From Lucinisca nassula (taxonomy: Eukaryota; Mollusca; Bivalvia; Lucinida; Lucinidae), in assembly GCA_963580285.1 (NCBI GenBank), contig CAUZLF010000733.1:62001-126000 (forward strand): a stretch of 64,000 nt of DNA. Direction: 5' to 3'. Positions 46,206 to 57,055 of the stretch are shown here, one piece after another. The number at the start of each line of letters is the position of its first letter. Positions within the stretch are counted from its first letter, which is position 1. The notes under the pieces were generated by a model, which did no database searches, was not told the origin of the DNA, and saw nothing but the letters and a program-made list of their open reading frames with translations. The position numbers and the translations under genes are program-made.

Positions 46206-46440
46206 ACACGTCAAAACGGACATGTTACAGTTCCGCTTGCGTGAAGCTTTCCAGCGCACACGCATTTGTTTCGCATTTGTATCGCGCGAGATTCGCAATC
46301 GTGATTCACGCGTTTCACTTGCGAAAGCATTTTAGCCAACCAATTGTTTTTATGAATAACGCGATATTGCGTGTAAATCGCGATTGTTGACCAGCCAATC
46401 AAACCTGAGTGTCGAAAGCGCAGATAGTGCACATTCACAG
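46206..46440. other. CGCG-rich block with CCAAT-type motifs (left)
   Basis: Unusually CpG-rich for the window (ATCGCGCGAG, TCACGCGTTTC, ACGCGATATTGCG) with CCAACCAATTG and AGCCAATCAAA. A similar block in reverse order lies at 49085-49330. The pair may be diverged ends of a ~3-kb element, or promoter-like islands. Confidence 0.4.
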
Positions 46441-47474
46441 ACTGCTTCGCATTTCAAAAAAGCAACCAATCAATACTGCGTAACTATTTCACACTTATCG
46501 TTCTTTTTTATTTCCTTTTTCTATTTTTTTTTAAATTTTCCTTATTCCAGATTTTTTTTCAGTTTGAACATAATAAATCCGATTATTTCCGAAAGGCGGA
46601 CTAGTCAATTATGCATTTACATTTGCCTGGGGGGAAAGGGTAAAATACAGGTACTGCATAGTGATTGAAGTTGACTGTCAAAATGCAGGATGTTTATTGA
46701 CCAAAAGTTTTATGACACCCAGGTGCAACTTGGGGCTAAAAAGATAGCGGTTTAAAACAACACCTTATTATCGTCATTTATTCTACATGTCCGAAATAAT
46801 TAATGTTCTTACACTCACAGAAGCGGCCCATTTTTTAATTAATTATTTTTGTAATTTTCATGTATTTTGTTTAATTACATGTAACTCGGAGGAGAATAAA
46901 GATGCGTTTTCTTTGAAATTTTTTTGGAAATGCCTGAACCCTTTGCATAAAATGTAGGCCCTGATCAGAAGCTTACGTCTGCTGCGTCTGATCTGGGTCT
47001 CCATGCTTTTTGCCATTTGGCGAAAAATGGAAAATTCCACCTTATTAAAAGAACAAATCCATTTCAGACATGATTAAAGAGTCTGAGGGTGTGTTTTCTT
47101 CATTATGTGTATTTCGACAAACCAAGTAGGTCCTGATCAGACACTTACTTCTGCTATGTCTGATCTGGATCTGCACTATTTTTTCCATTTGTCGTCAAAT
47201 AGGATATTTCACCTTGTAAAAAGCACAAGATTGTTTCAAAATCTAAGAGTGCGAGGTGTATGTTCTTCAAAACTTATTTTGAAAATATCTGAAGCTTTTT
47301 CCCCGATCAGGTGCCTATTTCTGTTACGTAGTATCTTGGTCTGCACATTTTGCTAATTGGCGCCAAATGGCATCTGTCACCTTGTAAATAGCACAAGACA
47401 ATTTCAAAATTCAAGTGTGTGAGGTTGTGTTGTCTTCAAAATTTCCGAAATAATTCATGTTCAGTCACTAACAG

Positions 47475-47778
47475 ATTTTGTTTGTTTGATTTGAGGTTTA
47501 ACGTCCCCGTCAACACAGTAAAGGTCATTTTGGAGATGTTGCTTCCAATTTTGTGGGACTTTTACCCGGCATTGAGATGAAATGACATCTCAAGCCCTGT
47601 CGCCTAATGAAACCAATAGGGTTTATAAGCATGGACGGGCCGACACGCACCGCTTTGCCTGGGCAGGCTTAGATCCTCTAAGCGGTTAACCAGTACTCGT
47701 GCGCGGGTCGGTTTCAGCTCTGCGTGGAAGCATCATGCAGCCCATATATTTCTTCAAGCCCCGATTGGCGGGGGCCGT
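47475..47778 (-). mobile_element. SINE-3 full copy with 12-bp target duplication
   Basis: GTCACTAACAGA is perfect at 47463-47474 and 47779-47790. It is a full-length copy and one of the least diverged, useful as a reference. Confidence 0.92.
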
Positions 47779-48295
47779 GTCACTAACAGAAGCAGCTCAT
47801 TTATTTAATTACTTATTGTTGTAATTTCCATTTATTTTGTATCATTAACACATTTGTTTTACCAAATGGAATTTTCCACCTTATACATAACATTAGTCCA
47901 TTTCAAAATGTAGGAGAATCAGGTTATTTTTTTTTCTTTTTTTTTTTTTCGAAATTTATTTGGGAAATGACTTAACATTTTTTTCGATGTTTTATAATCT
48001 AGGCCCTGATCAGACGCCTACGTCTGCTGCGTCTGACCTGTTTTTTTTTTTTTTTTTTACCATTACCATTTTTTCCCATTTTCTTCAAAATTTATAATTT
48101 GAAAAAAAAAAATGCCTGAACTTTCTGCAAACAGTGTAGGTCCTGATCAGACGCCTAGTTCTGTTGCGTTTAATCTGGGTTTGTACTTTTTGCCAATTGG
48201 CGCCAAAATGAATCTTCCACCTTGTAAATAGCACAAGACAATTTCAAAATTTAAGAGTGTGAGGTTGTGTTGTCTTAAAAAATATCATTACGCAA

Positions 48296-48566
48296 ACACG
48301 CCTATACAAATATATTGCCGCCTTTATCGCCGAAAAAAATGAGAATTTTAAGTTGAAAAATTGTGATATTTTTCTTATTTCTGCTCAAAATATAGATTGT
48401 GGGCACTCGTTAGATCCGCCTCATCGAGGCGATTCTAACGAGTAACCACAATCTATATTTCTAAGCAGAAATAAGAAAAATAAGGTTTACCCCTGTAAAC
48501 CCCAGTTTTACTATATAAAAGTGGGGTTAAAGGGGGGCAAAATTATAAAGGCGTGTTTTCGTGATG
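48296..48566 (+). mobile_element. MITE-A complete copy
   Basis: TIRs are CATTACGCAAACACGCCTAT and its inverse ending CGTGATG. Hairpin arms are GGGCACTCGTTAGATCCGCC and GGCGATTCTAACGAGTAACC. It inserted in a 165-bp repeat unit. Confidence 0.85.
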
Positions 48567-49084
48567 ATGAAAATGTCTGAAGCTTTTGGAAACAATGTAG
48601 GCCCTGATCAGACGCCAAGTTTTTTGCGTCTTGAAATAAGAACCTCAAAAATAAGAAGAATTACATATACCCCCTTTAATTCCACTTTTACTGTTTAAAA
48701 GTGGGATATAGCGGGGTCAAATTTGTATAGGTGTGTTTCGAGTTGTGTAAGAAACACCATAAACATCCATTACAAGGCGGTTCTGATGAGCGCCCACAAA
48801 CAAGTAAATAGACGTGACTTGTTAAACAAATATCCAAGGATAAACGAATACCCTCTTGGTCCCCTACACCATATGCCTGAGAATACCCCGAGTGTTTATT
48901 ATCTCTAAACTGCCAGACATTAGGGTGTTATGCAATCAAAAATATGTCCTTAAATGTAAATGTTATTGTGTGTGTTTATCCGAAGAAATCACAACTGATA
49001 AGAGAGACCGATACCGCCATTAATTTATGAACGAATTAAAAAATAAAATAAAGAATATTGGTCAAACATACGAGCTAAGAGGGT

Positions 49085-49330
49085 TTTGATTGGCCCGTGC
49101 TCTTTCGCATTCACGCGTTTTATCTGCACTTACCTGTCTTATTCTAATTGGTTGGAATTCTCTCGCAGAGAAACGCGTATTGAGTTTACCTAACGCGTTT
49201 TGAATAATCACTTTCATTGGCTGATATTAAACGCGTTGCAATCGCGTATGAACGCGATGAACCGCGTATTGAAACAAGAACATTTTACACGCACGCAATG
49301 CGCGTGTGTCACGCGGACAAAACGCGAAAA
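49085..49330. other. CGCG-rich block with CCAAT-type motifs (right)
   Basis: Dense ACGCG motifs (ACGCGTTTTATC, AACGCGTATTGAG, GAACGCGATGAACCGCG) with TTGATTGGCCC and CTAATTGGTTGG, the complements of the CCAAT motifs in the block at 46206. Confidence 0.4.
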
Positions 49331-49811
49331 TGGTTAAGTTCTTCTTGAGCTTAACTGTAACTACAGAAAAAGCGTCTACCGTTTACAAACGAAGAACGGT
49401 AGACTCTGTGCATAAATGCGAACAGCCCCTCTACCTCTTTGCATTGCAGTTAGAAATACTACGATACATTACACTTCTTTCAAACGGATTGGTATATTTT
49501 CGAAGGATTTGATAGGAGATATTCTTACCCTAAGACTATTTTAAACATATTAGTATTGCCTGCTTCACTGAAATTAACGGAAGCGGCAGAAAGCAAATTT
49601 GTAGGTCTGACCAAAACCGACGACAACATAATTCTTGAGTTATTAATATTGGGATATCCGTACAGAAGAAGCAGACTGTCACCTGAGTGAAGATATTGTA
49701 AGTTTAAATTTATTGTGATACTTTTGTGTGTGTAATGTCGCGATACCATAAAAATGTAAAGCGATATTCATATACGAAAGAATTAATCGCAAATTATTAT
49801 TATCTTCACTA
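49331..49811. other. Non-coding stretch
   Basis: Nothing recognised. Confidence 0.5.
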
Positions 49812-50180
49812 TATAGAGGATCTTACATGAGTGTTCATGTATTATTGAATTTATTAAATGAGTTGAGGAAAAGGTATAAAATGCGAGGCTTTGCCGAGCA
49901 TTTTATCCCTTTTCCTCAACGAGTTTAATAAATTCAATAATACATGAGCACGAATGCAAGATTCTATTTATCATATGACATTTAAAACGCATTTTATTCA
50001 CGATTGTTTACAAAAATATCAATATTCCGCCATTAGTAAACGCGACGTCTTAACGACATCGTACATGTAACGTTACGGGGCGTATCGAACTAATTTGCAC
50101 ATTTAATCCACTAGTGGATTATCGAATTTATTACATGGCGTTATTACACTCTCAGACGCGACGTCATATGATAAATGTAT
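49812..50180 (-). mobile_element. MITE-B copy 2
   Basis: Inverted relative to 4293-4661. The hairpin arms here meet at GCGAGGCTTTGCCGAGC. The CpG-rich half ends ACTCTCAGACGCGACGTC. Confidence 0.65.
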
Positions 50181-50621
50181 TTTAAACATTTTAGATAAGT
50201 TTAATTTTTACCTTTCAAGGCTTACCTGATTTAAATAGTTTATTGGAATAAATTTGTTCTAGAAGCGGGTTATCCCTTGGAACCAAGGAATACATCACTG
50301 AACTGGAAAATATGGAGTGTACATGTTTTCTGGGCCAGACTAGCTAGTCTCACCGCTTCTGTGGTTGCATCTCAACTAATTTGCCGACGGATTTCACATT
50401 GCATGTAAAACGCTGAGGAACGCGTGTTCAAGCAGCCATTGTGTGATTTGACGTCACAGTGGCGAGATGACGTCAGAAACGTTGCACATTTTAACGTGAC
50501 ATATAAGTGTGCCAGCTTGGAAACTGACATGATCTCACTTCAATGTATTTTGCTGATATTTTGTCAAAAATAGCAGGCACTCGTGATGGTGTCGACACAT
50601 TACGATAACACACCTGTATGA

Positions 50622-50743
50622 CATAACTTATGTCTCTGTGCAAAAATAAGAAAAAAATAATATATACCCCTTTAAACCCCTGTTTTCTCTATGTGATGAG
50701 CGGTTTGAAGGGGTACTCATTTCACGGACTTTTTATCGTGATG
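50622..50743 (+). mobile_element. MITE-A distal half (subfamily 2)
   Basis: Matches 56235-56355 from TTATGTCTC through ACGGACTTTTTATCGTGATG. The proximal TIR and first hairpin arm are missing. Confidence 0.65.
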
Positions 50744-50789
50744 TTTGTTCTGTTTAGCTGGCCTTACGAAAGTAAGGGGAGCTATTACC

Positions 50790-50830
50790 ATACCCCCGGC
50801 CTCCGTCGTCAGCGTCGGCGTCCATATTTG
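50790..50830 (+). repeat. Fragment of CCCCCGG / GTCGGCGTC module
   Basis: ACCATACCCCCGGCCTCCGTC followed by AGCGTCGGCGTCCAT is the start sequence of another hairpin-led module type. The tandem part is absent. Confidence 0.4.
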
Positions 50831-51249
50831 GTTAAAGTTTACCTGAAGGTCTTATTTATGATGTTTTACAAATTAATTGTGATGTTTTATAATTAATTGT
50901 CACACAAAACTAACAATTGATAAAAAAAAAAGAAAAAAAATATATTTTACACAATCTTTTTTCTCCAATTCCAAGGATTTTTTGCTTGTATTGGACATTA
51001 AGGTGTAACTATACCAAATTTAAAAAAAGATTTTGAGAAGTAAATAATTTCCTCTGTATTGCCTCCATTATTTCCCTTTGTTAAATGTTTGTAAACCTGC
51101 AAGTTCAGTGTATATAGTCTTTCAAAACGCAGTGAGACGTGATTGCACTTTTAATTTTGGACTCGTCCGTGTTTTAGGTAAGATATTTTTACACCGGGCG
51201 ATAGTTACCGTCATATTCTTAATCTGGGGCGTCATGTAACCAGATTGAC

Positions 51250-51325
51250 GACCAGTCGAGACACTTTAGTAACACGTCTTCCATCTTGGAGATCTAGGGT
51301 TCGAATCTTGGGCAGATGTTTTTTT
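51250..51325 (+). repeat. tRNA-like sequence followed by T-rich tract
   Basis: B box TAGGGTTCGAATCTTGG with only a weak A-box-like segment upstream, followed by about 60 bases of T and TTTA. Confidence 0.35.
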
Positions 51326-51424
51326 TTTTTTTTATTTTATTTTTTTTTTTATTTATTTATTTTTACTTTTCTTTAACATTTTTTCGAACCTATAAAATTG
51401 GAGCACATGAGATGTTTGTATGTG

Positions 51425-51720
51425 TGTTTGTTTGTTTGATTGATTGATTTGAGGTTTATTTTCCCCGTCAAGTTTGGAACAGTTGCTTTCAGTTTTGTGA
51501 GGTTTTTACCCGACACTGAGATGAAACGACATCCCAAGTTCTGCCACCCAATACAATTAAACGGGTTTAATAAGTATGGACGGTCAAACCCGCACCACTT
51601 TGCCTGGGCAGGTTCGGACTTACTAAGCTGTTTACCATTGCTCATGTGTCGTCAGTTTCAGATCCGCTTGGAAGCATCGTGCAGCTCGATCTATTTCTCC
51701 AAGCCCCGATGGGCGGGGCC
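51425..51720 (-). mobile_element. SINE-3 copy
   Basis: Tail GTTTGTTTGTTTGATTGATT, 5' end AAGCCCCGATGGGCGGGGCC. Diverged, with a deletion after the tail. Confidence 0.82.
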
Positions 51721-51887
51721 ATCATATTAGATGTATATTCATTTTATTGAAAAGATGGAAAGAGCACAAGCGAATCGTTGCAGCTCGGATTCAAGAAGTA
51801 TTATAAAAATGTTACTATATTTGAACGTACGTTCATAGCCGTCAGTGAAGGCAAATGCGCTGTTGAAATGAATCTGAAATTTGAATT

Positions 51888-52183
51888 GGGCTTTTACGGC
51901 CCAGGCAACACTATTTAGGTCATTTTTGAGCCGGTCAGTTTACTAATCCACACATATCCTTGGCAAGCTTATACGTAAGCGGTTAACCAGTACAATGCAC
52001 ATTCTTTCCCCAGAAACTAACAACTGCCATTCTTGAATCAGCAGAAAGGAGGGAATGGGCATGGAAAAGATTTCATGATCAATCTCCATGGGAAATAATG
52101 TTGCTGACCCCGGCAGGTATCGAGCCCGCGTCCTATTGACCATCAGTCAGACGCGCATCCGACTGAACTACCGAGGCCGCATC
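51888..52183 (-). mobile_element. SINE-1 full copy
   Basis: Tail side GGGCTTTTACGGCCCAGGC. The head on the minus strand is GCGGCCTCGGTAGTTCAGTC, with B box CGGGCTCGATACC. No clean target duplication seen. Confidence 0.85.
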
Positions 52184-52317
52184 CAACATAAAAATATAAT
52201 TGTTGAAAATAAAACAAAGGAAACAAAATATAAATGATGTAAATATAAAAAATAAAGAAAATAACTTTAAACATAAAAAAGATAAAATAAAAAGGAAAAA
52301 TCAATATAAAAAAAAAA

Positions 52318-52395
52318 ATGTGCCACTGGGACTCGAACCCTCGTCTAAAAGATTTTTAGTGTGACTCGCAGTACATCCACTCGGCCATGACTTCT
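52318..52395 (-). repeat. tRNA-Ser/Leu-like pseudo-tRNA
   Basis: Minus strand: ATGGCCGAGTGGATG (A box of class II tRNAs) and GAGGGTTCGAGTCCCAG (B box). The acceptor and outer T-stem do not pair, and it continues into an A/T-rich tract. Not a working gene. Confidence 0.45.
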
Positions 52396-52800
52396 AGATA
52401 GATAATATCAAAACATTGATTTATATCTTTAAAATCACGAGAAAAAAAGTATCCGAAACCTGCTTCCCCTAAAAAATGGAATCGACTCGTCTCGCTTAAA
52501 CTTTGAACTCTCAAAGGTCGTTGATAAACTATAGATCGATGACTGTTTACTGAACACTACGTCATACGGACGGATCCATCAGAAACCGTTATGTAGGGTT
52601 ACCAACTTTTCCCTCGCTTTATTCGCAAAACCTTTGCTGTATATTATTCTTATATGACACCAGTAAAGAAATACGATGTGGCGGTATTGGTTAGATAGAA
52701 AACATTCACTACCTATTTATCCAAAGGTCGTAGGTTCGAATCCCAAATTTTGAATAACATTTTTGTTTTTCGTATTTTTTCTGTTTAATTCACAGGTTTA

Positions 52801-53291
52801 TGCACCTTGGGCAAGAAATGCTCAAGCCTGAGGTTTTGGAACTTTGCAAACGAAATAAACCCGCTCCCACTTATCAAGTTGACCTGCTTTTGAAGAGACA
52901 CTCGGCTAGCACCATACAATCGTGATCTGAATGCCAGTGAGATGATATGGGAAATTTGAAAGGTTATACAAGTATAGGCCGACGAAATTTAAAGCTTCAC
53001 ATGACAGATATCAAGGCTCTGATCGAAGAAAGCATTGAAATTGTTGAAAAAGAATGGTCTGCTTGCTGTACATATGTCAAGAAGGCTGAACAGGACTATT
53101 GGAAAAGTAGCATCGCTGTCGAGGCTGATGTGGAGCGAATCATTAACCACGTGGCCTCTGACTGTGACGTTAGGGATGATAGCGACGGAGGTACAGAGAC
53201 TGTTTCTGGGGTGATGAATCTTCCGACAGTGCCGAAGACTCAAAACTGTTTCTGTAATGCAATTTTGAAATATGAAATTCTGAAATTGTGA
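52801..53291 (+). pseudogene. Decayed DDE transposase C-terminal region, copy 2
   Basis: Frames read MLKPEVLELCKRNKPAP, then PYNRDLNASEMIW, then, after a one-base deletion, a 114-codon open frame (52947-53291) starting MGNLKGYTS. DLNASE keeps the glutamate that corresponds to the third DDE residue. The tail is helical and charged and ends in an acidic stretch (DCDVRDDSDGGTET), as in the C-termini of Tc1/mariner-type proteins found widely in invertebrates. The first two catalytic aspartates and the DNA-binding domain are absent. It is non-functional. Confidence 0.72.
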
Positions 53292-53411
53292 AATTCAAGC
53301 TAACGTGAATTGCTGAAATTTTAAAATAATTAATTACATATTAATAAAAAATTCAAAGGAAAAAATCAAAATAGGAAAAAACAAACTCTTAGAATAAAAA
53401 AACACAAAACG

Positions 53412-53413
<2 letters not shown>

Positions 53414-53471
<58 letters not shown>
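53414..53471 (+). repeat. (CA)n microsatellite
   Basis: 29 CA units inside transposon copy 2, absent from copy 1. Confidence 0.95.
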
Positions 53472-53476
<5 letters not shown>

Positions 53477-54068
53477 CAAAAAAAAAACAACAAAAAAACA
53501 AACAAATATATATATATAATAAAAATTATCAAAACTATATGGGGAGCTGTAGCAAGGCTCAAAATATATGTGATATAATTTCATTAAAATAAGACAGAAA
53601 AAAAAGAAATAAAAGTTTTAAAATAATTACACAGTGCAAGTATCTATTCCATCCCTCGCCCTCACCATAACGGGAAGTTCAATGATTGCGAGTTGTAACT
53701 GGAACCACTCGGCTATTAGTTATTCAAGAGCATTTTTGCGTACAGTAAACCTACATTCAAAACCATGCCTACCATCAAATTATTACGTAAGTTATTTGTC
53801 TTTAAGTTTTTAGTTCTTCTCGTCAATTTTTGTCATATTTTTATTTTCTATCTTTTATAATTCAAACAATGTGTTCTATTGTTACGCATGAGAATGAGTT
53901 TCAGCTTTTATTTTAGAAGTTTGCCTTTACTAATGACATTGTCATCCCTTGATAACGGTATCAGATGGACCGGCCCGTGTGACGTAATGTTCAGTAAACA
54001 TTCATCGAACTACAGTAGATAGAGCGCAGGACTCTGAATCAAAGGGTCGTGAGTAAAAATCCTCTAGG

Positions 54069-54117
54069 AGGATTTTTCGTTGTTTTTTTTTTTTTTTTTT
54101 GTTTTTTTTTTTTTTTG
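54069..54117 (+). repeat. T-rich run
   Basis: Nearly 50 T with few interruptions, after GAGGATTTTTCGTTG. Confidence 0.9.
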
Positions 54118-54316
54118 TTTATTATATCACAGCATATAAACAATTATTATTACTTGGAAGATTGTAGATTTTTTTATCATATGAGCCCCGCTAAGCGAAT
54201 TTGTGTCTTCGAGCATTCCGTCATGTCAAATTTCAACTGCGCATGCCAAGCCATTCATAGGGGCCAGGGATATGGCTTTCTGTCTGAAAGTTCCTCTTGA
54301 ATCACTGCTTGAATGG

Positions 54317-54382
54317 GCGAGCAGCGAAGGTTCTGGCGAGACTGCGCGGATGCGCAGGCTCGCCTGAACCTTCGCTGCTCGC
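54317..54382. repeat. 66-nt GC-rich perfect-type hairpin
   Basis: Arm GCGAGCAGCGAAGGTTC pairs fully with GAACCTTCGCTGCTCGC. After a T:T mismatch comes inner stem GGCGAG / CTCGCC, then CTGCGC / GCGCAG around a GGAT loop. It stands out against the AT-rich surroundings. Confidence 0.7.
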
Positions 54383-54559
54383 ATAGGCGATAAGTACCAA
54401 AATCGCTTGACAGGGCCCATATATAGATTTCGTTGTATTTTTTTTTTCTCTCTTTTTTTTTTTTTTTTTTCTTGTTCATTTGCTCTTAAGGGTACTATTT
54501 TGGCTCTCTTTCATTTGCTGTAGTCTGTTTAGCTCTTTAAAGAAGTCCACCAAAGGCTA

Positions 54560-55657
54560 TGTCGTGCCCGTGGGGGCGCAAAGTCACCGAACCATGTAAT
54601 CTATGACAAGGTCAAATATTAATGCTTCCATAAAAGTTGCCATTCCTAGATGCAAGCTTGTATATCAAGTATCATTAATGAAGCTGTAACAGCTGTTGAG
54701 AAATGAACTTAAACATTAGGTTGAACACTAGGGTTGATGCAATAGTTCACTAAGTCAGTGAACCATGAAATTTATGTCAAGGCCAAATATGGATGCGTGC
54801 ATTAAATCGCTATCCCTAGATACAAGTTTGTACCAAGTATCATCATTAAAGCGCTTATAGTTCTTTTGAAATGAACTTGACCATTAGGGTGAACGCTAGG
54901 GTGGTCGCCATATTTCACAAAGTCAGTGAAACATAAATTGTAGGTCAAGGTCAAATATGGAGGCTTGCATTAAAATTGCCATCCCTAGATACAAGTTTGT
55001 ACAAAATATCATTAATGAAGCTCTTATAGGTCTTGAGAAATAAACTTGACCATTAGGGTGAACGTTGGATGGTCACAATATTTTACAAAGTCAGTGAACC
55101 ATGACATGTAGGTCAATTTCAAATATGGATGCTTGCATTTAAGTAAACGTCCCCAGATACAAGTTTGCACAAAGTATCATTAATGCAGCTCTTGTGGTTA
55201 TTGAGAAATTAACTTGACCATTAGGGTAAACGCTAGGGTGATCGCAATATTTTTCAAAGTCAGTGAACCATGAAATGTAGATCAAGGTCAAATGTGGATG
55301 CTTGCATTTAACTTACCATCCCCATATACAAGTTTGTACCAAGTATCATTAATGAAGCTCTTATAGTTCTTTAGAAATAAACTTGACCAGTGGTCCCAAT
55401 ATGTTACGAAGTCAGTGAACCATGAAATGTAGCTCAAGGTCAAATATATGCTTGCGTTTAAGTTGCCATCCACAGATACAAGTTTGTTCTAAGTATCATT
55501 AATGAAGCTCTTATAGTTCTTGAGAAATAAACTTGACCATTTGGGTGAACGCTAGGGTAGTCGCAAATGTTGACAAAACAGACAAACGAACGGACGAACG
55601 GACAAACGGACGGAAAACCGGACGCCTATGTCGCGCCATGCTAATAGCAGGCGCGAC
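54560..55657 (-). repeat. Hairpin-led tandem-repeat module (GTCGCGCC type), reversed
   Basis: It ends with hairpin GTCGCGCC / GGCGCGAC (55630-55657) preceded by ACGGACGAACGG runs. About seven ~155-bp units precede these, with AAGTCAGTGAACCATGAAAT, GATACAAGTTTGTACCAAG and ACTTGACCATTAGGGTGAA. Confidence 0.78.
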
Positions 55658-55840
55658 AAAGATGGCTTTTTCGGGCAAAACCTGCAAAATAGGAATTGCA
55701 CTTTTAAAATAAAAACACTTAAAACAAGATTTTTTCTTTTGGGCTGTTTTACAGAAGATAATATCATTTTTGATAACTTGCCTCAACCAATTTAGGCCCT
55801 CAAAGGCGAGATGTGGTGTCTTCTGACAACTCTTGTTTTC

Positions 55841-56074
55841 AGCTCGACAGCCCAGTCAACACTATTTAGGTCATTTCGATTTAGTCAATTTACCAAAGCA
55901 CGCTTTTCCTGGACATGCTGATGCATAAATGGTTTAGCAGTAAAGTGCACATGCTTTCGTCAGAAACTGACACATGCCTTTCTGAAATTAGCGGAAGAAT
56001 GTGAATGACCATAGAAAAGATTATATCGACAATCCTAACGAAATGTGGTTGCCTACCAAATCTGCGACCTCCTG
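55841..56074 (-). mobile_element. SINE-1 diverged copy
   Basis: AGCCCAGTCAACACTATTTA at the tail side, CATAGAAAAGATTATATCGA in the body and a truncated head. It abuts a MITE-A at 56075. Confidence 0.7.
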
Positions 56075-56355
56075 CATTACGAAAACATGCCTATACCAAT
56101 ACAGTGTAACCTTTATCGCCGAAAAAAATGACAATTTTAAGATGAAAATTTGTGATATTTTTCTTTATTATACTCCAAACATAGGTTTTGGGTGCTCGTT
56201 AGAACCGCCTCATTGAGGCGGTTCTAACGAGTACCCACAACCTATGTCTTGGAGCAGAAATAAGGAAAATAATGTTTACCCCCGTAAACCCCAGTTTTCT
56301 CTATATAATGTGGGGTTTAAGGGGGTGTTCATTTTACGGACTTGTTGACGTGATG
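56075..56355 (+). mobile_element. MITE-A complete copy (subfamily 2)
   Basis: TIR CATTACGAAAACATGCC with distal end GTTGACGTGATG. The hairpin is GCTCGTTAGAACCGCCTCA / TGAGGCGGTTCTAACGAG. The outer stem is CATAGGTTTTGG / CACAACCTATG. Confidence 0.85.
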
Positions 56356-56837
56356 GATAAGCAATCAGCAAGTAGGCTCCCTTAACGTCCTACATCACTG
56401 TCCGAAAAAAAATCTAAGCTTTTCGGGAAGCTGTTGAAACGATGGAGAATGACCAATATTGACATATTAAGTGAAAAATACCTGATTTTTTCTAATTCTA
56501 AATATTCTAAATTAAGTTTGATTATTTTATTTGTCCGACACTAAGGGATAACCCAAGCATCCCTAAATGCCTCTCATCCCTAAATTTCCGACAACATAAA
56601 ATTAACTAAGATACTTTATTAAACGTTTTCTTGAAGATTATTTTTACACAGGTTTACGGTGTTTTTTTTATGTAATAAAAATCAATTGTTAGCCATAATA
56701 CTTTCCTAGGTTACTTGTCATGCTGGCGGACTTTTAGAGATGACGGGCATTTTGGGATTCATAACTTAGGTGCTTATTTGCGAAGGTGACATATTTTTTA
56801 ACCTATGTCAAAGGTTATTTTGCCTTTGTGTTTAATT
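56356..56837. other. Non-coding stretch
   Basis: Nothing recognised. Confidence 0.5.
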
Positions 56838-57050
56838 ATGTTTCCCCTTTTTGGGGAGTCATATTGTTTTCCCCTGGGCGTTTGTTTGTCTGTCCATCTG
56901 TCTGTACGTCCGACTGTCCGTCTGACACAAAAACGTGTCCCCTCTATAACTTGAAAGCCGTTCAAGCTATCTACACGAAACTTCAAATAAATATTAATCA
57001 ACATTAGACGACGTGCAGAGCACAAGAACTATAACTCTTGCGTTTATACT
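56838..57050 (+). repeat. Fragment of a hairpin-led module (GGGGAGTC type)
   Basis: GGGGAGTCATATTGTTTTCCCC forms the leading hairpin, then GTCTGTCCATCTGTCTGTACG. The tandem part is missing. Confidence 0.55.
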
Positions 57051-57055
57051 TTTTA

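Larger units (their letters stand above)
46860..48640 (+). repeat. ~165-bp tandem repeats interrupted by SINE-3 and MITE-A
   Basis: Units contain CCCTGATCAGACGCCTACG, TTTGCCAATTGGCGCCAAA and CACCTTGTAAATAGCACAAG (near 46940, 47130, 47300, 47860, 48000, 48140, 48600). Confidence 0.7.
52532..54012 (+). mobile_element. Tc1/mariner-type transposon, copy 2
   Basis: The same TIRs as copy 1 (TAGATCGATGACTGTTTACT at the left). TA lies outside the left end and CA (a changed TA) outside the right. The tRNA-like module (CCAAAGGTCGTAGGTTCGAA) is at 52676-52745. The transposase remnant is better preserved than in copy 1. A CA microsatellite has expanded inside. Confidence 0.75.

Noticed and set aside
46384..47356. 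Frames at 46384-46668 and 47105-47356 as genes
   Set aside because: One crosses T-rich low-complexity sequence and the other follows the 165-bp tandem repeat. No domains are seen.
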